From NCBI RefSeq assembly GCF_006538365.1, contig NZ_BJKN01000004.1, forward strand, positions 39,283 through 103,282: a stretch of 64,000 nt of DNA. Reading direction: 5' to 3'. The number at the start of each line of letters is the position of its first letter. Position 1 is the stretch's first letter. Source of the DNA: Moorella sp. E308F. Lineage in GTDB: Bacteria; Bacillota; DSM-521; Neomoorellales; Neomoorellaceae. Of this stretch, positions 35,121 through 43,199 are shown piece after piece. The translations under genes were made by a program, and so were the position numbers. The notes beneath the pieces are model-generated. The model was given only the letters and a program-made list of their open reading frames with translations. It did no database searches and was not told where the DNA came from.

Positions 35121-35932
35121 TGGGTTTAGCAAGTTTAGCTAGAAAAGTTAAACAAGAAATGAAAGAACAAAATAAATCTTATGAAGAACGTTTTTTAGAG
35201 ACTGTAGATCAGTTTATTGTTCAATCCCGTGGAGGAGAAAAACATTCTTTATTAGCTTTTCATCCTTCTTCTTTCTATAAATGTGGGCGGGCTGTTTATT
35301 ATGAATTGAAAGGGTTTCCCAAGAAGGAAAAGATATATGCACGCAGTCAACGTATTCTAGAAGTCGGCACCGCCCTCCATGAATGGGTACAAAGAAAAGT
35401 TTTTATGCAGATGGATTTACTCCCTGATGCTCCTATTAAACTTATTCCTGTTAAAGAGTTACCTCCTTATGGGAAGGAGGGTATAGAGTTTATTACTGAT
35501 CATGCCGCCCCCGATATGGAGATAAAGTTTATAGATAGTAGATGGACGTTAAAGTTTCCTATTTCGGGGATGGTGGATGGAGCATTACATTTTATGGATA
35601 GAGATTTTATTTTTGAATTTAAGACCATTAATCCTAATGACTTTGAGTATTTAAATGCACCCCTTAAAGAACATTTAAAGCAAGGTGCTTTATATTGTTT
35701 ATGCTTAAATTTACCAGTGATGTTTGTTTACTTTTGTAAAGGCACTCAAAACTGGAAGGCTTTTTTCCAGGAATATAATAATGACCAAATAAATTGGGTT
35801 AAGAACAGGTTAAGCGAGATTGAAAATTGTGTTTTAAGTTCTAGTCTTCCACCGCCTGAAAAGAATAGTCGCGCTTGTAGTTTTTGTGGTTATAAATCTT
35901 ATTGTGATAAAGAAATTGCTGTTGCCGCTTAA
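35120..35932 (+). CDS. Cas4/RecB-like PD-(D/E)XK nuclease with Fe-S cysteines
   Basis: 270 residues, start overlapping the polymerase stop (TAATG). One Cys after SSFYKC (~residue 54) and three at the C-terminus (CSFCGYKSYC) form the four-Cys iron-sulphur pattern of Cas4/AddB-type exonucleases. The catalytic core reads GMVDGALHF then FIFEFKTIN. It likely trims DNA ends for recombination or replication, next to polymerase and RecA genes. No CRISPR genes are near, so it is not an adaptation gene here. The class M -35 at 35927 overlaps its last codons. Confidence 0.8.
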   Translation: MGLASLARKVKQEMKEQNKSYEERFLETVDQFIVQSRGGEKHSLLAFHPSSFYKCGRAVYYELKGFPKKEKIYARSQRILEVGTALHEWVQRKVFMQMDLLPDAPIKLIPVKELPPYGKEGIEFITDHAAPDMEIKFIDSRWTLKFPISGMVDGALHFMDRDFIFEFKTINPNDFEYLNAPLKEHLKQGALYCLCLNLPVMFVYFCKGTQNWKAFFQEYNNDQINWVKNRLSEIENCVLSSSLPPPEKNSRACSFCGYKSYCDKEIAVAA

Positions 35933-35956
35933 ATATGACCCTACTTACTTCGTATA
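35927..35956 (+). promoter_or_regulatory. Phage promoter class M, copy 3 (GCTTAA-N18-CGTATA)
   Basis: GCTTAA 35927-35932 overlaps the nuclease stop, and CGTATA 35951-35956 follows at 18 bases. It lies 54 bases before the start at 36010. Confidence 0.65.
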
Positions 35957-36009
35957 AGTTAAGTGAGGAAGGGCTTAAAGCTCTCAAAATACAAAAGGGG
36001 GAATCATAA

Positions 36010-36288
36010 ATGCAAAAAGCAAACACAGTAATGGAGAATGTGTTGGAATTGGTTAAAGTTTTCCCGCATGTAGTTGAAAACTACAATAGTCTAGTAAGCT
36101 ATTATTGGGAAGTATTTGATGGAATAACAACTTTAGATGATTGTGTTAAGGCGACACCAGCGGAAAGTATTACTCGTAATTTTAGACGATTGGTTGCTAA
36201 TGGTATGATACAACTACCTCAGCATATCCAAGAAATACGGAAAGAAAAAGAAAGAGAATATCGGAGCGAATTTGCGGCTTTGGTGTAG
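36010..36288 (+). CDS. Hypothetical helical protein (92 aa)
   Basis: 92 residues, ATG after AAAGGGGGAATC. All-helical: VLELVKVFPHVVENYNSLVS then a possible short HTH (SITRNFRRLVANGMIQLP) and a charged C-terminal helix. It is the first gene after a class M promoter. A DNA-binding role is possible, but no family is recognised. Confidence 0.55.
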   Translation: MQKANTVMENVLELVKVFPHVVENYNSLVSYYWEVFDGITTLDDCVKATPAESITRNFRRLVANGMIQLPQHIQEIRKEKEREYRSEFAALV

Positions 36289-36290
36289 AC

Positions 36291-36638
36291 ATGACAGATA
36301 AACTTTGGAAGAAATTTGAAAGGTGGGTGGGGGCCTCTATTTTTGATGGGGCTAAAAGAAATCCAGGATCGGGAGCTACCAATCGTCAGGATGATGGTAC
36401 AGAACGTCCTGGTGATGTTATCCACCCACTCTATCAAATTGAGTGTAAGGTTTATAAGTCGATAGCAATTTTCCGTTGGTGGGACAAATTGAAAAAAGAA
36501 GCTGAAGCTCTAAAGAAGATACCTGTTTTAGTGATGCGGGAAAAAGGAGACGCCCAAGATACTTTAGTTGCGATACACTGGACTTTTTTTAAGGAACTGA
36601 AGGCGGCTTGGGAAAAACAGCAGGGGGTGAAATCATGA
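36291..36638 (+). CDS. Small PD-(D/E)XK nuclease, resolvase-like (1)
   Basis: 115 residues. The core RPGDVIHPLYQIECKVYKS (Asp then E-x-K) with upstream NPGSGATNRQDDG matches archaeal Holliday-junction resolvase-like and phage PD-(D/E)XK proteins. A Trp-rich helix (FRWWDKLKKEAEALK) and IPVLVMREKG strand complete the fold. It could resolve branched DNA during recombination. A second protein of the same type is at 39214-39561, beside recA. Ends overlapping the next start (ATGA). Confidence 0.7.
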   Translation: MTDKLWKKFERWVGASIFDGAKRNPGSGATNRQDDGTERPGDVIHPLYQIECKVYKSIAIFRWWDKLKKEAEALKKIPVLVMREKGDAQDTLVAIHWTFFKELKAAWEKQQGVKS

Positions 36639-36856
36639 AAATAAAGTTAACTAGGTTGGTTAGTGCTATAGCCTTATTAGTTGTTTTAAACACTTCAGTA
36701 TTATTTTTTCACGACTGGACTCCTGTACTAGCTTTAGTATTAACGTTACCTATTCTTTTACCTCTCGATTTACCGTACAAAATTCGTTTTGTGGACATTT
36801 ACTTATTATATTTAGTGAGTATGATTTATACTACGTTGGTATTTCAAGGGAGGTAG
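36635..36856 (+). CDS. Small membrane protein (73 aa)
   Basis: ATG 36635 is chosen for GGGGGTGA 8 bases upstream and its overlap with the previous stop. Three hydrophobic stretches (LVSAIALLVVLNTSVLFF; VLALVLTLPILLPL; VDIYLLYLVSMIYTTLVF) make it a likely integral membrane protein. No family is recognised; superinfection exclusion or lysis control is possible but unsupported. Confidence 0.55.
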   Translation: MKIKLTRLVSAIALLVVLNTSVLFFHDWTPVLALVLTLPILLPLDLPYKIRFVDIYLLYLVSMIYTTLVFQGR

Positions 36857-36858
36857 TT

Positions 36859-37404
36859 ATGGATAGAGCAGATATTGAACAAGGTATTCATGAAATGCTC
36901 TCTATCAAAGAGACTACTAAAAATAAGTTAAAGAAAGCTGGTTTGTTTATCCCTACCCGCCCCGATACAGTGGTACATGGGGTAGACCTCTATAGTGAAT
37001 GGGAGGCTTTAAAACGGCGATATGGAGGCATAGCCAATATTCCTCATGAAGAATTGGGAGAGTATTTAGATCGCTGGACAGCCATGATTTCATACACTCG
37101 TTGGGTGGAGGCGGTGGCTGATTTAGAACAAGCCACCGCCCGTGAAATACGAGATACTATTAGAAAGCAGTTATATACCCTCCAGGAAGGGGGGCGGGAG
37201 ATAAGAGATGCAATGGTTTACACTGAACCTCTTTATCAAGAATGGGAAAGAAAATATACAGAGGCTTTAGCTTTGTATATTCAGGTTAAGGCATTACGAG
37301 AAGGATATGAGCAGAGGGCTACGGCTATTTCTCGTGAAATAACTCGACGTGGAACTGATATGCTGGATGTTCGTAGATCAATAAATCGAGGCCAGGTTAG
37401 TTAG
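36859..37404 (+). CDS. Hypothetical coiled-coil protein (181 aa)
   Basis: ATG with GGGAGG just upstream, 2 bases after the previous stop. Highly charged and mainly helical (MLSIKETTKNKLKKAGLF; VEAVADLEQATAREIRDTIR; EWERKYTEALALYIQVKALR). No catalytic motif or zinc site. Located in the recombination gene group upstream of recA. Confidence 0.55.
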   Translation: MDRADIEQGIHEMLSIKETTKNKLKKAGLFIPTRPDTVVHGVDLYSEWEALKRRYGGIANIPHEELGEYLDRWTAMISYTRWVEAVADLEQATAREIRDTIRKQLYTLQEGGREIRDAMVYTEPLYQEWERKYTEALALYIQVKALREGYEQRATAISREITRRGTDMLDVRRSINRGQVS

Positions 37405-37416
37405 GAGGAAATAAAG

Positions 37417-37596
37417 GTGCCTGATTTCTTAGTTCGAGAGTTATTGATTATTATATTTAGTTTTTATGCTTTCACAATGTTGGCGACAGTTGTAGTGTTT
37501 TTAGGCATTTGGTGGGCAAAAAAGAAATTAAACTTATGGATAACACCACCTGGATTACCAAATCAAATTAAAAGGGGAGATGATAATTATGGTTAA
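37417..37596 (+). CDS. Small single-pass membrane protein (59 aa)
   Basis: GTG start with AGGAGG 8 bases upstream. One long hydrophobic helix (IIIFSFYAFTMLATVVVFLG then IWW), a KKK flank and a Pro/polar tail. It overlaps the next gene by 8 bp. The size and single helix resemble small phage inner-membrane proteins; function unknown. Confidence 0.6.
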   Translation: MPDFLVRELLIIIFSFYAFTMLATVVVFLGIWWAKKKLNLWITPPGLPNQIKRGDDNYG

Positions 37597-37768
37597 TAAT
37601 GAGTTGTTTGAGCAGGCTAAAAAGGATATAGAAGAAATAATAACTAGTGGTAAATATAGTCTTGAAGAGGTATTAGCGTATTTATATTACAAACAAGTTC
37701 TAATTGACCGTTTCTTTACGGTACTTATGGAGGTAGTCGAAGATGGAAATGATACCTCCTCAGACTAA
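37589..37768 (+). CDS. Hypothetical acidic protein (59 aa)
   Basis: ATG 37589 preferred (AGGGGAG ten bases upstream; an ATG 9 bases earlier lacks spacing). Helical acidic sequence (LFEQAKKDIEEIITSGKYSL) with a hydrophobic VLAYLYYKQVLIDRFFTVLM stretch. It overlaps the next gene by 26 bp. No family. Confidence 0.5.
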   Translation: MVNNELFEQAKKDIEEIITSGKYSLEEVLAYLYYKQVLIDRFFTVLMEVVEDGNDTSSD

Positions 37769-37928
37769 TTTTGAGGAATTTGTGGAGAAAGAATTTATAA
37801 AGTTTCTTCAGGAACATAACCTTGAAAGTGGTAGTATTTCTGACGGACGAGGACGAAAGGCTTCTGTAAAACGAGATAAATATGGTTTCTTTTCAGTTAA
37901 ATATACAACCGTCAAGGAGAATTTATGA
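37743..37928 (+). CDS. Hypothetical protein (61 aa)
   Basis: ATG 37743 (or 37749) with GGAGGTAG upstream; overlaps both neighbours. Acidic N-terminus (FEEFVEKEFIKFLQEHNLES) then a basic, Gly-containing end (DGRGRKASVKRDKYGFFSVK). Its last bases overlap the recA start. No family recognised. Confidence 0.5.
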   Translation: MEMIPPQTNFEEFVEKEFIKFLQEHNLESGSISDGRGRKASVKRDKYGFFSVKYTTVKENL

Positions 37929-38989
37929 TGGATAATCTTAATATTTTACTGGCGAGTATAAGAAAAGAATTTGGGCCACAAGCAATCTTTCTTTTAGGAG
38001 AAAATGAGAGGTTTACTGATATTAAAGTACGTTCTTCAGGGTCGATTATGTTAGATTTAGCCCTTGGGGGTGGCTATCCGCACGGGCGGTTAGTAGAATT
38101 TAGTGGGCCTCCAAAATCAGGAAAAACTACTTTGCTTAATATAGCTATAGCCGAGGCCCAACAAGCGGAACCTGATAAGTATTGTGCTGTAATTGATTTG
38201 GAGTATGCTTTTAATCCTGAATGGGCCGCCACCCTGGGGGTAAATTTAAATAAACTCTTTTTCAGTCAGCCTGATACTTATGCAGAGAAAGTATTTGCTT
38301 TAATTGAATATCTCCTGAAAACAGGGGAGTTTAGTATTATAGGGTTAGATAGTGTGGCAGGATTAATCCCTAAAAGTGAGTTTGAAGAGCATGATTGGGA
38401 TAAAGAAGGGCGGGTAGGAGGAGCCTCTAAAGTTAATTCAATGGCTGTTAGGCGGCTAGTTAATTCAGGACTTTTGGCGGCTTCAGGAACAACACTTATT
38501 TTTATTAATCAAATACGAGATAAAATAGGGAGCTTTTCTCCTTATGGTACCCCCACTACGACAGTAGGGGGCCACGCCCTGCAACATGCTTATACTCAAC
38601 AGCTTAGTGTGTCGATAGGACAGTATTTTACGAAAGGGTCAGGGGCGGCGAAAGAATATTTAGGTCAACAAATAGCTGTAAAAATTAATAAGAATAAAAT
38701 TGCACCTCCCTTTCGTACTGCGATTTTAGATATATATTATGAGCATGGTTTGGATAAATTAATGGAATTAGTTAATGTAGCTAAAGAATTGAATGTTTTA
38801 TTTGGTACTTCTTGGTTAAAGTTTATTGATCCCCGTACAGGTGAAGTATTTACCGATAAAGATGGTAATGATATTAAATTCCAAGGAGTGGCAAAAGCGC
38901 GAGAAGCCTTGGTTAATGATTTAGAACAAAACAATGGAGAACTTTATATGAAAATATATAATCTTGTTCAAGAGATAATTAGGGGATGA
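37925..38989 (+). CDS. recA: RecA/UvsX-like recombinase
   Basis: 354 residues, ATG (two in a row) with AAGGAGAA upstream. Walker A EFSGPPKSGKTTLLN (~residue 62), Walker B IIGLDSVAGLIPKSE (~139), and the L2-side strand TLIFINQIRDKIGSF. Polymerisation motifs of bacterial RecA are weak, so it is closer to phage RecA/UvsX forms. It pairs homologous DNA for repair and recombination-dependent replication, alongside two resolvase-like nucleases and a Cas4-like exonuclease. Confidence 0.88.
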   Translation: MMDNLNILLASIRKEFGPQAIFLLGENERFTDIKVRSSGSIMLDLALGGGYPHGRLVEFSGPPKSGKTTLLNIAIAEAQQAEPDKYCAVIDLEYAFNPEWAATLGVNLNKLFFSQPDTYAEKVFALIEYLLKTGEFSIIGLDSVAGLIPKSEFEEHDWDKEGRVGGASKVNSMAVRRLVNSGLLAASGTTLIFINQIRDKIGSFSPYGTPTTTVGGHALQHAYTQQLSVSIGQYFTKGSGAAKEYLGQQIAVKINKNKIAPPFRTAILDIYYEHGLDKLMELVNVAKELNVLFGTSWLKFIDPRTGEVFTDKDGNDIKFQGVAKAREALVNDLEQNNGELYMKIYNLVQEIIRG

Positions 38990-38993
38990 GTTT

Positions 38994-39224
38994 ATGGATT
39001 GGACGGTAACAGGGGTAGCTACCGCTATATGCTTGGCGGTGGTAGCTATTGTTTTAGGTTGGTTTGAATATGATAAAGCTAAGGTGCATAAGTTGGCCTT
39101 GGAAAGGCGATTGGATTGGATGTTGCAGGATAATAGAGATGATTTGATAAATACTGTGGCACTTTTGTTGGCGCAAAAGATTTGGGAACAAGCACAAAAG
39201 GAGATTAAAAATAATGGCTACTGA
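38994..39224 (+). CDS. Small membrane-anchored coiled-coil protein
   Basis: 76 residues, starting 5 bases after recA. N-terminal hydrophobic helix (VTGVATAICLAVVAIVLGWF), then a charged helix (KAKVHKLALERRLDWMLQ). This looks like a single-pass protein with a cytoplasmic coil. It overlaps the next gene by 11 bp. Function unknown. Confidence 0.55.
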   Translation: MDWTVTGVATAICLAVVAIVLGWFEYDKAKVHKLALERRLDWMLQDNRDDLINTVALLLAQKIWEQAQKEIKNNGY

Positions 39225-39561
39225 AAGACAGCGTAAATCTAAAATACAAGAGAGAAGGATTACTAAAAGCCTTGCGGAATTGGGCCAGGAAGCGAAGCGG
39301 CAGGTAGCTTCAGGAGCTTTATGGTTTGCTAAAAGCGATGTGGTATCAGAAATATTCCAGGTGGAGTGTAAAACAAAAATTAAACCTTCTAAATCCATTA
39401 CTCTCCAGAAAGTTTGGTTTGATAAAATATATAAAGAGGCGTTACAGGCAGGTAAAATACCTGCCGTTGTTATCTCTTTTGGTGATGGAGAGGATTATTT
39501 CTGTATAAGGGCAAAAGATTTGTATTCTCTCTTAGCAAAGGAGGCACCTACGAATGGTTAA
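39214..39561 (+). CDS. Small PD-(D/E)XK nuclease, resolvase-like (2)
   Basis: 115 residues. Basic N-terminal helix (QRKSKIQERRITKSLAEL), then GALWFAKSDVVSEIFQVECK with the Asp and E-x-K catalytic residues, and IPAVVISFGDGEDYFCIRA. Same length and layout as 36291-36638 but only weakly similar. It probably acts on branched DNA with the nearby RecA. Overlaps both neighbours. Confidence 0.68.
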   Translation: MATERQRKSKIQERRITKSLAELGQEAKRQVASGALWFAKSDVVSEIFQVECKTKIKPSKSITLQKVWFDKIYKEALQAGKIPAVVISFGDGEDYFCIRAKDLYSLLAKEAPTNG

Positions 39562-39907
39562 TTTTCCTTTTGGAATACTGGTTATGGGTTTAGGTAAACC
39601 TACCCCGCCTGAAGGTATGGTTTTTTATAATTATGATGATGAATTTGATGTTGGTTTGACGGTAAAAGAGAAAATGATGTTGTTTGGATCTGTATTAAAA
39701 AATACAGGTGTAGTGCTTGTTAATTTACAAAAAGTGGATCTGTCTATAGAAGAAATCCTGATTTTGCAGATGGCCTATACTAATAATATCCCCATCCTGG
39801 GGGTGGGGGAGCATCCCTCTAATAAATTTTTAGAGGAAATAGTGACTAGAAAGTTTAAAACTTATGAGGAGACTATTGAACATATAATAACGCATTATAT
39901 ATTGTAG
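39554..39907 (+). CDS. Nucleoside 2-deoxyribosyltransferase-like protein
   Basis: 117 residues, ATG overlapping the previous gene by 8 bp. Rossmann-like pattern: strand (FGILVMG), VVLVNLQKVDLSIEEILILQ with an acidic site, IPILGVGEHPSNK, and a final helix TYEETIEHIITHY. This layout is seen in small 2-deoxyribosyltransferase/DUF4406-like phage proteins. It could salvage or modify deoxynucleosides next to the ribonucleotide reductase genes. Assignment is by pattern only. Confidence 0.5.
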   Translation: MVNFPFGILVMGLGKPTPPEGMVFYNYDDEFDVGLTVKEKMMLFGSVLKNTGVVLVNLQKVDLSIEEILILQMAYTNNIPILGVGEHPSNKFLEEIVTRKFKTYEETIEHIITHYIL

Positions 39908-39916
39908 GTGAGGTTT

Positions 39917-40360
39917 ATGGGAGTACCTGTTATAGTGGGTGGGTTTAATGAGTTGTCTACTATTGATACTGATGGCATTGCCTTCAGTATTTTTTTCCAG
40001 GGGTGTCGGCGGCGATGCCCTGGGTGCCATAATCCCGAACTCCAGCCTTTTGAAGGAGGGCAACAATTAAATACGGAAGATATAATTACCAAGATTACTA
40101 AACACTTGGATTGGTATGATGCTGTATGTTTTTTAGGTGGAGAGCCCCTAGAACAGCCTGAAGCATTAACAGACCTTTTAGATAAGTCAAAAGACTTGGG
40201 ATTAGAACGCTGGTTATACACGGGTTATGAAGTTAAAGATATTCCAGCAAAGATATATAATCTTTGTTCTGTTATTGTGGCGGGAGAATTTAGACAGGAT
40301 TTATTTACAGGTGGTTTTCCTGCCTCATTGAATCAAATGGTTATAGACAGGAGGGTTTAG
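39917..40360 (+). CDS. nrdG: Anaerobic RNR activating protein (radical SAM)
   Basis: 147 residues from ATG 39917 (GGTGAGG upstream; GTG 39908 has no ribosome site). The radical SAM cluster FFQGCRRRCPGCHNPE has the CxxxCxxC form of NrdG. CFLGGEPLEQPEAL is the GGEP SAM-binding motif, and ERWLYTGYE is typical. It installs the glycyl radical in NrdD. Three bases separate it from nrdD, an operon arrangement opposite to many bacteria (nrdD-nrdG). Confidence 0.9.
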   Translation: MGVPVIVGGFNELSTIDTDGIAFSIFFQGCRRRCPGCHNPELQPFEGGQQLNTEDIITKITKHLDWYDAVCFLGGEPLEQPEALTDLLDKSKDLGLERWLYTGYEVKDIPAKIYNLCSVIVAGEFRQDLFTGGFPASLNQMVIDRRV

Positions 40361-40362
40361 AA

Positions 40363-42255
40363 ATGCAGTTCAATATTACTTTTGAGGAGGAGTTTGATAA
40401 ACTTTACGAGAGCTTTGTTAATGATCCAAAGGGAAAAGAGTATCTAAAATTAGATGGTATCGCTCCAGAAAAAATTGACGTGGGGGCAATGAGTAAGGCT
40501 TATTTTACTTCTAGGCTGGCAGATGCTTCTATAGATACTAATGCTAATGCTAACGAAGAAATAAGTGCTAATAATTATCAGGCTGAGATTACAAAAGGAT
40601 TGTTAAAGTTAGATGGCTATTATCTGTTATGGAAATACATGAAAAAACGGTTTGGTTTAGAGAGAGCAAATGAGGCTATTAAGGCTATTTGGGAAGGGAA
40701 ACTTTATTTTCATGATGCCAGCGGCCCAGGTATACAGATTCCTTATTGTGTTGCTTATAGCACTACCCCTATTATGTTGGAAGGGCGGCCTTATGGACAG
40801 CTTCATAGTTTACCACCAAAGCGTTCAGATAGCTTCTTGGCTCAAGTCACAGAAACTACAATGGATATGAGTCAAGATTTTGTAGGAGCTGTAGTTCCTT
40901 CAGATTTTATAGTTAATTTATGTTATTACTTGAAAAAAGAAGGAATTAATCCTGATTTGGAGGCGGATGCAGATTATATTGTTAATTTGTGGCAGAAATT
41001 CGTTCATGTAATGAATAACAAGTTTAGAACTGCGGGGCAATCACCTTTTACAAATATTTCTATTTTTGATCGTCCTAATCTGGAGAAGATTTTTGGTGAA
41101 ACCGTATATCCTGACGGGTCTAAAGTAGATATAGAATATGTTATGAAGGTACAGAAATTAATTGCGAAGTTTTTTTCAGAAGGTGATCCTGCCACGGGAT
41201 TGCCATATCGTTTTCCAGTAATGACGGCAAATATCAGTATAGATGAAAAGCGTAAACCTCTTGATGAAGACTTTTTAAATTTTATTGCTGAAACTAACAT
41301 CAAAATGGGTGTTTATAATATATATGCTAACGAAGGAACAAAGATTGCGACTTGTTGTCGTCTTATAAATAACACTTCTCGTATGACTTACAGGGCCGAT
41401 TCTTTCGGCAATGGTGGGTTGAACATTGGTAGCCATCGTGTTGTTACTATTAATTTCCCACGTATTGCTCAGGAAGCTAAAAACAAAGACCATTTCTTTG
41501 AGCTTTTAGAGGAACGGGTAAAATTAGCACGGGATCTATTGATAGTTCATAGAGAAGAAATTCTAAAACGGCGTATTGACGCTGGCTTTAATAAATTCTT
41601 TAAACCTCTTAATTGGTTAAGTTTGAATATGTTCTTTTCGACTTTTGGGATTCACGGCCTCTATGAAATGTGTTATTTCATGGGTGTGCCGATGGAAAGT
41701 GAAGAAGGTCAACAGTTTGTGGAAGATATTTTATTGAAATTAGAGGATTATGCTAACCAATTTAGCAAAGAGTGTGGGTACAGTTTTAATGTTGAAGAAG
41801 TTCCTGCTGAATCCGCCGCCGTTACCCTGGCGAAGAAAGATAAAGTCGCTGGATTAGTAGAACAACCCTTTGAGTTGTATTCTAATCAATATCTACCTCT
41901 TATTGCTGACGTTGATCCAATAGAACGGATTAAACTATCGGGCAGATTTATGAATCTAGTGTCGGGTGGGGGAATAGTTCACCTGAATATCCAGGAACGC
42001 ATTAAATCTCCTGCTATTATGAAAAAGTTAATTAAACTAGCCTTACAAGCTAAAGTTCCTCACTTTGCGATCAATTACGGTTATGGTATCTGCGAGAATG
42101 GTCACACTTCAGTTGTGGGAACTGGAAAGACCTGTCCCATCTGTGGGGGGCCGATTAAAGATTGGATGACTAGAATTATAGGGTATTTTACTCGTATTTC
42201 TAGTTGGAATGATGTAAGAAAGAATTACGAGTATCCAAGACGAAAATTTAAATAG
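40363..42255 (+). CDS. nrdD: Class III anaerobic ribonucleotide reductase
   Basis: 630 residues, ATG with AGGAGGG upstream. ATCCRLINN carries active-site Cys; the C-terminal zinc site is CENGH then CPICGGPI; the glycyl radical Gly lies in RIIGYFTRISSW ten residues before the tail. No obvious ATP-cone is visible at the N-terminus, so allosteric control may be reduced. It makes dNTPs without oxygen, which says the host lives anaerobically. No intron or split is seen. Confidence 0.92.
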   Translation: MQFNITFEEEFDKLYESFVNDPKGKEYLKLDGIAPEKIDVGAMSKAYFTSRLADASIDTNANANEEISANNYQAEITKGLLKLDGYYLLWKYMKKRFGLERANEAIKAIWEGKLYFHDASGPGIQIPYCVAYSTTPIMLEGRPYGQLHSLPPKRSDSFLAQVTETTMDMSQDFVGAVVPSDFIVNLCYYLKKEGINPDLEADADYIVNLWQKFVHVMNNKFRTAGQSPFTNISIFDRPNLEKIFGETVYPDGSKVDIEYVMKVQKLIAKFFSEGDPATGLPYRFPVMTANISIDEKRKPLDEDFLNFIAETNIKMGVYNIYANEGTKIATCCRLINNTSRMTYRADSFGNGGLNIGSHRVVTINFPRIAQEAKNKDHFFELLEERVKLARDLLIVHREEILKRRIDAGFNKFFKPLNWLSLNMFFSTFGIHGLYEMCYFMGVPMESEEGQQFVEDILLKLEDYANQFSKECGYSFNVEEVPAESAAVTLAKKDKVAGLVEQPFELYSNQYLPLIADVDPIERIKLSGRFMNLVSGGGIVHLNIQERIKSPAIMKKLIKLALQAKVPHFAINYGYGICENGHTSVVGTGKTCPICGGPIKDWMTRIIGYFTRISSWNDVRKNYEYPRRKFK

Positions 42256-42294
42256 GGGGGCGGGCGACCCTCCTTTATTTATAGGGGTGAGATT

Positions 42295-42495
42295 ATGGAT
42301 AGACAGCTTTTAGAGTTGATTTATGCCCGCATAAATGATCTAGAGTGCCGCTGTAATCCAATTGAAGAATCTAAATTGTTTACCCTTTATCGTTTGGCAG
42401 ATCGGGTATTAAGTGGAGGCCAGTTAACAGAGGCAGAGATAAAAGCGTATAAACTCAATAAGTATAAGAATGGACTTAAAAATCAAGATAGGTAG
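42295..42495 (+). CDS. Hypothetical protein (66 aa)
   Basis: ATG with AGGGGTGAG upstream. 66 residues, helical (LLELIYARINDLECRCNPIE; RLADRVLSGGQLTEAEIKAY), two nearby Cys. Downstream of nrdD in the same operon. The -35 part of a class M promoter lies inside its last codons. No family recognised. Confidence 0.55.
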   Translation: MDRQLLELIYARINDLECRCNPIEESKLFTLYRLADRVLSGGQLTEAEIKAYKLNKYKNGLKNQDR

Positions 42496-42503
42496 TTCGT
42501 ATA
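42474..42503 (+). promoter_or_regulatory. Phage promoter class M, copy 4 (ACTTAA-N18-CGTATA)
   Basis: ACTTAA 42474-42479, 18-base spacer, CGTATA 42498-42503, followed by TGTATTATGTAAGG, which closely matches the downstream bases of copy 5. It lies 26 bases before the start at 42530. Confidence 0.65.
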
Positions 42504-42529
42504 TGTATTATGTAAGGGGGTGTTGATTG

Positions 42530-42910
42530 ATGGAATTAGTTAAAAAGAAAGATGATAAGCTGACGGAAGAATTAGTAGCTAGTTTAGTAGGAAAGTTTGT
42601 ATATGTTCCTACCAACATTTTTGATGTTTCAAATGGAGATGTTTTGGAACAGGAAAATATTTGGTTTGCGGGCCAAGTGGGAGGTTACAGTAAAGTAGTT
42701 TTACAGTATGAATATAATACGCAGAGGTTTGCTGAAACTCCTCATGAAGAATTAAACTTACTTTTAACAGATGGAATGGGTTATGCTCTTTCTAACACCA
42801 ATTGTGAAATGTATGTGATAACTGAAGATGAGTTTATGGAACTTTTAGCTGAACATCATGCTCGCCAAATAGTAAACTCTAAATTATATCTCCCTGGTAG
42901 GGATTTTTAA
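42530..42910 (+). CDS. Hypothetical protein (126 aa)
   Basis: ATG 42530 (GGGGGTGTTG upstream; TTG 42527 possible). 126 residues, alpha/beta, acidic: DKLTEELVASLVGKFVYVPT, then VLQYEYNTQRF, and a helical end (EFMELLAEHHARQIV). No family recognised. First gene of the dUTPase/Tmk group after the class M promoter. Confidence 0.55.
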   Translation: MELVKKKDDKLTEELVASLVGKFVYVPTNIFDVSNGDVLEQENIWFAGQVGGYSKVVLQYEYNTQRFAETPHEELNLLLTDGMGYALSNTNCEMYVITEDEFMELLAEHHARQIVNSKLYLPGRDF

Positions 42911-42972
42911 TGGAATTGTGGTTAAGTATGAACCCGTTACATTTACAGATTGGTATGGAGAAACATTTTTAA
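42910..42972 (+). CDS. Possible micro-ORF (20 aa)
   Basis: ATG overlapping the previous stop (TAATG) and a 20-residue frame (MELWLSMNPLHLQIGMEKHF). There is no ribosome site of its own beyond coupling. It may carry ribosomes to the next start, or may be chance. Confidence 0.2.
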   Translation: MELWLSMNPLHLQIGMEKHF

Positions 42973-42983
42973 GGGGGATAATT

Positions 42984-43199
42984 ATGAAAATAAATATTAA
43001 TTACGATACTAATGATCTAAAACGTTTAGTTCTTAATGATTTAAAGTTAAAACTTCCTGGGGTAAATTTTAAGGAAACAGATATTGAAATACTAGTAAAA
43101 ACCAAACAAAACTATAGAGCAGAGTGGGAGAATGGAGATTTTAAGGCTTTTGTTAACTTTGATTCTTTTAGGGGAGATTTAAATGGATTCTCTGCTTAA
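42984..43199 (+). CDS. Hypothetical protein (71 aa)
   Basis: ATG 42984 chosen for AAGGGGG upstream. 71 residues, alpha/beta (DTNDLKRLVLNDLKLKLPGV; ETDIEILVKTKQNYRAEW). It overlaps the dUTPase gene by 17 bp. No family recognised. Confidence 0.5.
   Translation: MKININYDTNDLKRLVLNDLKLKLPGVNFKETDIEILVKTKQNYRAEWENGDFKAFVNFDSFRGDLNGFSA

Noticed and set aside
35120..35932. Cas4-like nuclease as sign of a CRISPR system
   Set aside because: No repeats, spacers or other cas genes are present; the gene belongs with phage recombination.
42256..42290. GC-rich stretch after nrdD as terminator
   Set aside because: The stem is weak and imperfect with no solid T run.
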